From: Plicaturopsis crispa FD-325 SS-3
Lineage: Eukaryota > Basidiomycota > Agaricomycetes > Amylocorticiales > Amylocorticiaceae
Direction: 5' to 3'
Assembly: GCA_000827205.1 (NCBI GenBank)
Contig: KN832562.1
Span: forward strand, 395,172-459,171
Length of the DNA: 64,000 bases
Shown here piece by piece: positions 48,331 through 58,225 of this stretch (positions are counted from its first letter, which is position 1; each line of letters opens with the position of its first letter). The position numbers and the translations under genes are program-made. The notes beneath the pieces were generated by a model. It searched no databases. It was not told the origin of the DNA and worked only from the letters and a program-made list of their open reading frames with translations.

Positions 48331-50948
48331 GCTCGCGAGACAACCCCCTTGCCGTTCGTCTGTCCCGTCTACTCACCAGTGGCCACTCTCCGTCTGCCCC
48401 GCCTGCCGGACACGCAGTTCCATCCTCGTCTCCTCCTTGTTTGCCCAGTCACAGCGGTCGCGTTTCAGCTCTCCTCGTACTGGTTTCCTGCGCGCGACGG
48501 ATCTGCGCCAGACGCGTTTGCCACCTCGGGCTGACTTGTCAAAATGTGGCCCCCTCGTCGCGGTCTAGCATCTCATTCCATTTCGATTCAGCTCTATCCA
48601 GTGCCCGAGTGCACGCCCCGTGGAATCCTTAATGGACCGTGCTGCCCACTCACTCGTCGACCCTCCCATGAGTGTTGAAGCGTATCAGCGACTCCAGCTC
48701 TCGCCGACGAGGACCCTCGTCCATGAACGCGCTCATATCCTCTGGCACACCACCTATTCGCACATACGCCACCTGATGAGTGTCTCGTCCCTGCGCGTCT
48801 GTCAGTCTCCGCAACGCCTTCCATCCTTCCCGTCTCCCCTTCTCGCCCGTCCATTCTGAGCGTCACGGCTCTGCTGGCGCGCCATTGTCGCGTCCTCGCT
48901 GTTTTCAAGCTCCTCGCCCCGTGCGGCCCCGCTCTCTCGGTCCTCGGTCGTGCAATAAAGCTAAACGACTAGCAAACCTGCCTCAGCGTCAATTCTACGC
49001 TGCGTCGGCGTAGGTCATGTACAAGCGTCGGCTCTGTGCCATGGAATGCTTCCGTCTTTGACGCGACTCATCGCTCGCTCGCATGCACAGTCCCAACTGA
49101 CCACGGCGTGTGTGCTTGTGCCGTCGATCATCGCGTCTATTTCACCTTAGTTACTACTGGTGACCCTCGCTCTCGGAATTGCGGTAAGCTCCTCTGCGCA
49201 GCGCTCGTCCGCGCGCTCGCCGCCGACTGCATATCTCGTCCGCCATGCCCTCCTGACGCCTCCAATTCTCGTCGTCTCCTCCCCGCTTTCCAGCTGTCCG
49301 CTCTCAGCGTCGCGTTTGCCTGAGTTGGCACGAATTGAACCGTCTTTATCATTTCCGTACTCGTCTCCTCGCGCGGCAGCGCTCTCACTCGTGAAATACA
49401 GTTAAGCAAGTAGGAACCGTTCGGTAGCGTCAATTTATGCTGCGCCGCGTCGGCATTAGCCACGTACAGACGTCGACTCTGAACCATGCCAAGCCACCGA
49501 CTCTGACTGGATTATGCCATGCAACGTCGTCTCTCAGGCTTGCTTGTGGAGCAGGCTCAGCGCCAGAAGATTGGGCTCCGCCTCGGTACAATTGCGTCTA
49601 CTGGCCCGTCGGCTCCAACTGTATGTGGCCGTTGTGTCCTGCCGTGCCCCGACGATCTCCTTTTTCAAGTGCATGGTCCTCGCACGCGCGTCACTGCCCC
49701 ATTCTGCCCATCTCTTGATTGCAGAGTCTTCGTTCTCCCCGGCGAGTGTACTCGTGCCCGCCAGCGAGTCCTCGCGCTCGTCCGCTGGCGCTGGGTACCT
49801 ATTCGTTTACTCAGTGCCGACCGCGTTCGTGGGCCTTCCGCGCTCGTCGCCTATTCCCGTCGCCCACGTCGGCCCTTGTCGCTCAACAGCATAAATCCTT
49901 TGGTCCTCGCGCACGCAGTCTTCACCTCACACGTATGTTTCTCAACTGCGCGATCTTCATTTCCCCAGTGCACAATCTTCGTTTCTCAAGTGCACAATTG
50001 TCGCATACCTGGAGCATAAACTCTTCGCTTGCCAGAGCTAGACTCTCTGCGCATCCGGCTTCCTTGAAGTCTGCGTGTACGCCCGATCAGCAATGCTTGC
50101 GCTCGATGGCTCAGAAATGCTCAGGCTCAACGGCTCAAAGTCTAGACACGAGTCAACTCCAACACCGGCTTTGACGTGCTCTGCTCGACGGCGCCAAAGT
50201 CCGCACACGCCTCGACTTTATGTCCTACACGTCCATGAGCTCGAGAGCCAGCGTGATCGTCTACTCCGACACCACAACCTACTGCTCGTAGCATCAGCAC
50301 CTACTCGCCCATAGCGTCAAAGTCTGCTCGCTAATCGGCTCTGGTTGGTACGCGTCTCCTACTTGCTCATCCTTCCGTTGTTGCAACGTTTATTCTCGAT
50401 AGCGGCCGCCTTTTCTCTCGCTGCTGACGACCGCTCTATCGCAAATAACAGTGTGGTCAATCGTCTTACACATCTCTGAGATACTCAGTACTAGCGCCCC
50501 ATGAGATGGATCACGGCGCGCTCTCGCTCGTCCGGTTATGCGAGATTCGATCCGAACTCAGAGTCATGAAGCTACATCTACACCGGCCGTGCATGCTGCT
50601 CCGGTGCTCTCATACTCGTTGCCCAGTGCGGCAGCGCTCTCCCGCACACTCATGCAACAAAGCTGGACCTAGGGATCGTGCCGTGGCGTCTGAGTGCTCT
50701 CTCCTGCGGTGCTACCTCGACACATGGCCTTGAAGAGCACCGGCGTCGACTCCGGGCCGTGCACAGCCGCTGACTCAGACCGATCGAGATGGGCACGCGC
50801 TGAGTCCTTCCATATGCGTCGAGCGCCAAATTCCACATAAGTAAGCATGCGGCTGCCTCGAGGTACCTTGGACCACACCACGACGAGCCTCTGTGTGCTG
50901 TCCACTACCGCTGCTTGGAAAACCGCTATCGAGCATCACGACTTTGAA

Positions 50949-53900
50949 ATGTCTACACCTCCGACTGAGGACTCTGTCCAGAACGACGCGAGTGCAAATC
51001 TGCCGTCTGATGGGTGTCCAGCCTCTGCCCCAGTGCTGCAAATGGACGACCCGGGGGACGCGCAACCATCTTTGTTGCGTTCGGTGGAGCTCCAGTCCTC
51101 GTCGGCCTCCAGTGAGTGCATGTTCTCTGCTCAACTCTTGTGCAGATCTGACATGCTCGCATCTCCAGATCATAGTGCCGATTACCTTTCCGCCAGAAGC
51201 ATGATCTTTCAGGCTGTTAGTTCATCACCACACCGGCCTCCGCTTCCGCCTGAACCAAGCTTGTGTCAGTAATGAACTACCTGTAATTGATGACTCAGTA
51301 TTGTTGACGTCATATTCTAGCCACTCCCTATCCTACACTACCAGGAAACAGCCAGCCTTACGTTGCCCCCAAACAGGATAACCCCATCCCCGACAATCAT
51401 GATAAGGCAGCAAAGTCCCGTAAGTTTCACATTGTGGTTTTGACTGCACATTATTCTTATGATGTTTAAAAAAAATGACAACAGAACATGATTACCTGGA
51501 TTTTGGTGACAAGCTGACTGACAACTCAAAAGTGTGGGACCATTACCTGCTTGAGGCCAGAATCCGAGACAAAGATATGCTATCGAGCTGGTCCAGCAAC
51601 ATGGATGCACTTCTAACATTTGTATGTGATCATGCTGTCCATTCTTTTTGTTGTTGCTGAAGATTGGTGTTTATAGTCAGGTCTATTCTCTGCTGTAGTG
51701 ACTGCATTCATCATTGAGTTTTACAAATTGCTCCAGCCAGATCCCCAGCAAACATCTAATGCACTTCTACTGGAGATTGCCCAGTCCATTCACAATCTTG
51801 CCAATAATGTCTCCATGCCGAGTGTTGTTGACTCTCCAGCAGAGAGTCAACCAACAGGTCTCACTACTTTTGTGAACTGTGCTTGGTTTGCAAGCCTTGC
51901 ATGTACATTGGCTGTTTCCCTTGTTATCCTGCTGGTCAAGCAGGTGATTTCAGGCTTCCAATCCAGCCTAGATGTAGGAAGCCCACGGGACCAGGCTTAC
52001 CGTCATCAGTACCGACGTGATGCACTATATGCATGGCATGTTCCAGGTGTTGTGGATGTCTTGCCCACCATTCTTCACCTTGCACTGGGTCTTTTTCTGA
52101 TTGGATTGATAGTAGAGCTGCAGACTATCAATGCAGCAACATTCATAACCACAACTTTACTTGTTGGATTTGTGTTGCTGTTTTACCTATTTACCACCAT
52201 ATCCCCATTGCTCAAGCAATCATGTCCTTATCACAGCCCACTATCTTTGAGAGCTTTTGCATTTGCAGAGTATGCAGCCAAAAAGGCTGTGTGGTTCTTG
52301 ACAGAACTGGTGCATCATTGGTCCAAACCTTTGCCTCGGCGTGCCAGTGATGTTGAGTCTCAGACTGCAAGGAACACAAGTCTCAGATCTCGGATACATA
52401 ATGTAACCAAAAACACAAAGATTCCTTCCAAAATTGTATCCACTCATCCTCTTGAGCATGAAACAAGGGCACTGAAAGTCAATGCAGATAATCTTACAAT
52501 GTCATGTGCTGCATGGTTTGGAAATGTGTCACAGGAGCACTCTGTAGTTACATCCTTGTATAATGCAGTGATTGCTATCTCTCCACATTCTGTTGACACA
52601 GGTTCTATATGTTTTCTGAAATTGCTTGGTCAGGTTACACATCATGTATCCCAGCTTCCACTTCTGAGTTGGGACAGACATCAGCTCAAATCTCAAACTT
52701 TGTCTAGAGAGGTACTGGAAGATTACATAGTAACTTTTCGTTCATTGTTTTTTCTCTCAAGACTACTAGCTTATGAAAAGGCATGTTCAGCTTCCTCCAA
52801 GACAATAAAAATTGATCAAGAGAGCTGGGGACCTGTCATGCTAAGGCTAGAAAACTACAAAATGATTTTATACTATGGTGCATATAAAAACTTGTCCTGT
52901 GATCAGGATAAAATGAAAGAAGCTCGTATTTTAGCGGATTGCATCTGCTTTCATCATCAAATGCTCAGTGAACATAATGGACCCATAAAATCATCCAGCT
53001 TAGAGCTTTGGGATGAATCTTCCGGGTCAAGACCACAGCCTGCCCATTGGGCCTTATTTGACACAATATCATTATACCTAATGCAAGAAAACATAGACCT
53101 GATAGGGTTCCGAGAATATGCAATTCCATATCTAGCAGCACATTGTATCGCTTGTGACATTAGGCAGAGTTTCACACTGCTCCATGCTGTTGCATTAGTT
53201 GCTGGAATGCTTGCAGAGGACAACTGGACCAAGAGGAAACAATGTTACCTAGATCATAAAGAATTGCTTGATGAGAAAAAGCTAATACAGCTGATAGTAT
53301 CATCCATGTCCGAGTCACTCATATCATATATTCATACTCGTGTACCATCATTGTGGGGTCAAGGAGAGAACAGTGTCAATATGTGTGTAACAGCAATCAG
53401 CAAATACTTAACATGTGAACATGACCCTAGTGACATACTTCCTCTTATATATTTATGTGCTGAGAGAGGCTACACACACAAACTGCTTGCTACATTCATT
53501 GACAATAATATCCCGCAACGCTGGGTATATAGCACACCATATCAGCAGGCTCGAGCATACAATAACAATATCATTGATGCTACAAAGCTGTGTATTGCAA
53601 TCACCAGCTACAATAGCTCTAGCACAGATCTGTATACATTGAAGTCCGGCTGGTTTCATTGTTTTCTACGTGATACTCATATGTGGCAATATTCAGAAAG
53701 CACTGAAGAAGTACACAAAAACCTGATAAATGCTATCATATCATACTTGGCATCATACTTAATGCATGCTGATACATCCAGATTTGAGAACACCATGAGC
53801 ACTTACATGGAAGTTGTTACGGGAATCTGGGAGAACGTTATTATTATTATGGGGGGCACTGTTGACACAATAGAACACGTGAACATCAAACCAGTATGGC

Positions 53901-54343
53901 TCTACTTATCCAGAAACCATAATCTTTTGGAGGCAATGTCTTACCACTTGCAATCTGATGGTGTGAGTGTTGAAGCTTTATATAATTGGACAAAGTTCCT
54001 GGAAAAGCTATGGACAATGGATTGTAACCCTGCAAGCCAACATACCATTATCAGTTGTATCCAAGAATCAGTCCTAGCAATGGATAGAATCCTTGATTCA
54101 GGTCATGGGCGTTACTTCTCAGTCAAAAGAAAAATGTTTCTGTATCAAAGAGTCCACCTGCATGATATGATAGAGCCTCCAGATGTTGCTCATGGATGGC
54201 AAATGTGTCAGGGATTTGACAAGGTTGACATTTTTGAATACAAAGTGTGGTTTTCACGTCACAATGGAAACACAAATGCAGAAGAAATTTCTGAAGACCT
54301 GCCTCCAGAGGTGATCCGACCTTTTGCTAAATCTACACTCTGA
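50949..54343 (+). CDS. DUF6535 family membrane protein, copy 4 (intact)
   Basis: Exons are 50949-51111, 51169-51264, 51321-51419, 51485-51621 and 51677-54343, giving 1,053 aa with this model. Layout matches copy 3: Pro/Ser-rich N-terminus, DUF6535 region (IRDKDMLSSWSSNMDALLTF, SGLFSAVVTAFIIEFYKLLQ) with the same hydrophobic segments, and a long helical C-terminal part ending in LHDMIEPPDVAHGW, VWFSRH and ISEDLPPEV. The acceptor AG used by intron 1 in copy 3 is AT here. Either the next AG, 6 bp further on, is used (the model given) or the stop-free intron is kept; both hold frame. Identity to copy 3 changes sharply along the gene: nearly complete over 52,441-52,700 and low over about 53,480-53,650 and 53,770-53,890. 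The function is unknown. Confidence 0.82.
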
Positions 54344-54873
54344 ATGCCTTTGAACTGTGCAACATTTATCTTCTCAATATCATTGAAGCTTTGTCAATTG
54401 TTTTGTCTGCAAGAAATTCCGCTTTATACCAATGTTCTTGCTTCTTGCTTCTTGCTTTTGGCTTCTTGCTATAAGTTTGTGATATGCTGTCCTGACTCAT
54501 GCCTCTTTGACTAGTAGCATGTTATTTATTGAAAAAGCTTCTGTTTGCTTTGGATGAGAGGCCTAGACTGTTGTATCTAACTACCACTTGGTATCTGTTT
54601 GCCTTGTAGTTGATCTCTAGGCAGATGTCAATGCAAAAGTAGCTGTCATATCCAATGAGTAGTAAGTAGCAGTAATGCTAAGGTAAGGGTATCACCATGC
54701 ATCCACTGAGAAACTAGTAAGTAAGTAAATGTCCAATGTAAGCAAATCAAATCGTAAGTAAGAAGTTCAAGTCCACATCAAATCGAAAGTCCGTCATAAG
54801 TATCTCACCTCCAATCATAGAAGTAATTTTGAAGGTAGGTAGCCATGCATACCCACTGAGCATACACATACAC
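54344..54873. other. Convergent 3' region between DUF6535 copy 4 and MAG-like gene B
   Basis: It is collinear with 42,304-43,191 but lacks the solo LTR; the empty target site GAGGC is at 54,558-54,562. No gene is seen. Confidence 0.5.
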
Positions 54874-57721
54874 TCACAGCCCCACGACAACTGCCCCAAC
54901 AACAATCATCGCCACTAGTAGCACCTGCCCACCCACTGCCGCCCTCACACCCCGCGCACCATTTGAAGTCGGTGTAGCCGACGCGCCGGAGCTCGAGCCA
55001 GTGGGTGTGGGTGTGGTGGTGGCGGAGGCTGTGGATTTACCCTGTGCATTCAATCTCGCAAGTCAGTGTCCTCGAAGCATGTGCACCAAACACAAAGGAT
55101 AAAGAAACGAAACTTACCGTAACACTCGTCGCCGTCGTCAAAATCGCCGTGCCCGAGACCGCGATCCCGTTCCCGATGGTGGCGAGTGTGCTGCACGCGC
55201 TGGAGGCGGGCGGCGCGTGCGCGGCGGGCGTTGCGGGGTCGCCCTGGTGGAAGGTTGAGGCGCCGTAGACGCCCATCGGCTGGGGGAAGGGGGACGTCAG
55301 TGACATGCGGACAGAAACGCGGGAAGAGATGGGGACGTGTGACGAGAACAGGGGTGCTCAAAAGCACGTTGCTCGAGTCACAGCGCTCGAAACACAGTAA
55401 AAACACGGTGCGCAGTGCTCAAGAACGGGGTGCGCAACCACGGCGCCTAACGACCACGACCATACGCAAAATGCCACGCTGTGAAACAAGAAAACACGCA
55501 CCTCCCCCGCCGCCCCACTACACCTTTCAAACACCCCCTGCTTATACCCCGCGCTCGGCATGTTCCACTGGCACCCCATCTCGTCGTACACGTGCTGGCA
55601 GAAGGTCGGCGCGTTCTTGGAGGCGGGGTTGCAGGCGCGGAAGCAAAACTCGGAGTCGGACATGAAGTTCTGTGGGTGGGGAGAGTGAGTATGGTGGGTG
55701 GTGAGAAAGAGGAAAACAGAAGGGAGGGCCGGGGTAGGATATAATTGTGAATGATTAGGTCGACGGTGGGGATGGGTAAGAATGTGCGAGAGATGCAAGG
55801 AGGCGCGAGGAGTACAAGGAAGCGGCGTGGTGCAAAAAGCACAAACGAAACAGATCAAGAAACACAAAGACGCACCGTCCACTCATGGATCTGCTGCATC
55901 TGCCCGAACGCGCTCGAGAACACGAGCCCACCGATCGGGTTCCCGTTTCCGTCCGCGCCTGTACGAGTCGACACGGTGGCGCGATAGCACAACACGGCGA
56001 CGACGGTGGTGTACGCGTTGACAATGGTGCGTACGGAAGACGACGCGATACGGTGGCGAGCAACGCAGACGTGGGTGATAGGGCGCGCGATTGTAGGTGA
56101 CGCGGCGAGTGAGAGCGAGCGACACGGTAACGCGATTAAGGGTGATACGGCAAACAATAATAGGGCAAGAGTAGAGAGCACGGCACAGTCAGCGCCAAGT
56201 CCACGCAGCGAAAAGCGCAAGAAAACACGCACCATGCGGATCGAGCTCGCCGCCCGCGTCGCCCTTGGGTACGTTTATCTTCGTGAAGTCGCCGACGCCT
56301 GCAGGTGGAGGTTTGATTAGAAGACGCAAGAGAGGACAAGCGAGTGAAGAGAGAATGTGATGCTGTGGAGATGGTAGTGCAAGTAAGACGCGACGGTGCG
56401 CAGGCATAGAGACAGGCGGGCAAGGCTAGCGCTGCGGTGGGGACGATGCAATACCGGCGCGTACATAGCGCAATAATGGCGCGTGCGCCGTGGAAAATCG
56501 ATACATAATAAAGCATCGGAACGCACAGGGCTGCACAGCGAGACCATGCTGTGCAGTACGAACCATGCTGTGCAGTAGCGGCCACACCGATACCGCTAAG
56601 CACGGGGCGCACCAACGCCGCGAAGCTATTACTCCCAGACGACGCCAAAAGGGCGGAAAACACACTGCAAGACTACCCGAAAACCCTCCACTACAGGAAA
56701 GGAAGAAGAAGAGCGAAAACGCCCGCACTCACCGACAACCTGCACCCACTCGCTCGTCTGCAAGAACTGCACGCCTTTGATCGCGCCATCCGGGATGGGC
56801 CGCGCGCCGGTGCCGTTGCGCAGGCAGTAGGCTATTTCTATGCGCTGGGAGGGGGTTAGCGAGCGATTTTAGGTGGGAGGAGGGGCAGAAGGGGAGGGAA
56901 AAGTAGACCAGAGCACACAGCGAGACGTGTGGTGGACTACGCAACACGACGCGACAGAGCACGTAGCGCGATGCGTCACGAATGCTTCCTCCACTGCCAG
57001 CAGATGCATTGGGCTTCACAACGCGTGAAATACGCAGCGTACGAGCGCGAAGTCTGCAGCCCACGAGCTGTGCAGCGTGCGAGGATACACGCACGAGAAG
57101 TAAACAGCGCACGAACGGGGCTGTCGCGACCTCCACCCACCGCGCGTCACACAGAAAATGAAAACCGCATCGCCTCACAAACCCCACGAATCCAAGAAAA
57201 CACGAAACCCACCTCAGTATTCCCAATAACGGACCCGGGGCCGGGCTCGGGCGGGGCGAAGAGGCAGAAGTCGTCGACTGCGTTCACTGTGGGGCGTTTG
57301 GGTTAGCGCGCGTTCGGTAGGGATGGAGACTGCACATCGCGTCGGCAAAGACGATTCGGAGCTCATAGAAGCGATGTCGCGCACGAACGAAGAGACCGTG
57401 GGCGCGTCCCACGTCAAGGGCGGGCCTACGCCAAGAACTCGATCCACACGCCCACTTCTCCATCCCACACGCCGTCGTCCCAAACACAGCGCCGCACGGG
57501 ACGCAGGAACAACACCATTCAAAGACAAAACGGAAACGATACTCACAGTACGCATTCTGACACAACCCCGTCTGATTAAACCCCGTCCCGCACCGATTCG
57601 TGCCCGTTTGGCCCTGCTCGCTGTGGTCGGGCGTGTTCGAGGGGAGGTACGTCGCTGTGTAGGTTTGCGCAGCGGCGAGGCTCGCGAAGGCGAGGGTGAG
57701 GGCGAGGAGGGTGGGGAACAT
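54874..57721 (-). CDS. MAG-like secreted GPI-anchor-type glycoprotein, copy B
   Basis: Eight exons on minus: 57721-57547, 57286-57213, 56844-56733, 56298-56233, 55958-55876, 55669-55502, 55279-55118 and 55041-54874, giving 335 aa. Exon lengths equal those of copy A except in the first and last. The signal peptide (ending AAA) precedes TYTATYLPSNTPDHSEQGQ. The mature protein keeps all Cys seen in copy A, the GDAGGELDPHGADGNGNP core, a Ser/Thr/Pro stalk (STASATTTPTPTGSSSG) and a hydrophobic tail with NGA upstream, as for GPI anchoring. Most introns are 196-434 bp and hardly alignable with copy A, although exons are nearly identical, so purifying selection on the protein is likely. It is predicted to act at the cell surface or wall; the biochemical role is unknown. 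Confidence 0.85.
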
Positions 57722-57793
57722 CGCGAACGACGACGTGAGAAAGAACCCGAGAGGAAGAGGAGGGGGCAGAGAGAGGGAGGGGACACGGGGCAT

Positions 57794-57814
57794 GGTATTT
57801 GTACGGGCGCTCAA
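57794..57814 (-). promoter_or_regulatory. Conserved core-promoter block of MAG-like gene B
   Basis: This is the counterpart of 46,364-46,384, with the same CGCCCGTACAAATACC core on minus, about 75 bp before the start codon. Confidence 0.4.
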
Positions 57815-58177
57815 AGCCATCTTGGCACGGCGGATACTAGCCGTGGGGTCCGCGCTAGGCAGGGACACACAGCGGGCTGGGAAGTGCTAGTGATATCTTG
57901 ATAAGGCGGTGACAGGTTTGGACACGCGCGGGCCTGGCGCGCGCGTACATAACGCAGCTGCATGTGAAGGGTCAATGCGTTAGTGAAAGGCGACCGCACT
58001 AGGTTAGGCGAATGCACTCACCATATTATTTTATAGCTATGAGAGGGTTAGTCGGGTTTTAGACGAGGAGTTGACGGCAAAAACGAGTGAAAGTCTGGGG
58101 AAGACGCGTCGGGCACAGCCACCCAGGCCGTTCCGTTGATGCCGGTTCGAGCTCGTCCTCGATAGCCTGGTGACCGA

Positions 58178-58225
58178 CTGTCTATGAAGCAAAACTGTCG
58201 ATAGAACAGTTTGCTTCATAGACAG
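58178..58225. repeat. Long hairpin (inverted repeat, about 20 bp stem)
   Basis: The arm CTGTCTATGAAGCAAA (58,178-58,193) is repeated exactly inverted at 58,210-58,225. Four more pairs follow after a one-base bulge, with a loop of about seven bases. It is not seen at the matching place in unit 3, so it may be a small insertion or a remnant of a foldback element. Confidence 0.65.

Larger units (their letters stand above)
38750..48475. repeat. Tandem duplication, unit 3 (left copy)
   Basis: This is a direct duplicate of 50,783-59,800. Matching anchors: ATATGCGTCGAGCGC (38,784 and 50,813), DUF6535 exons, both MAG-like genes exon by exon, TTTCGCGCACCACGACGACG (about 47,719 and 58,777), and CGCGTACGGTCGGCTCTTTT (about 48,296 and 59,598). 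Order and orientation are the same. Differences include a solo LTR only in this copy. Confidence 0.8.
46270..50948. other. Degenerate region between MAG-like gene A and DUF6535 copy 4
   Basis: The first 300 bp are the MAG-like promoter. From about 46,800 to 48,475 the sequence matches unit 4 and contains a degenerate repeat family (see 46,800-48,330). From 48,475 to 50,782 lies the spacer between the two tandem units, with Cys/Ser-rich shadow frames only. No gene is supported. Confidence 0.45.
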
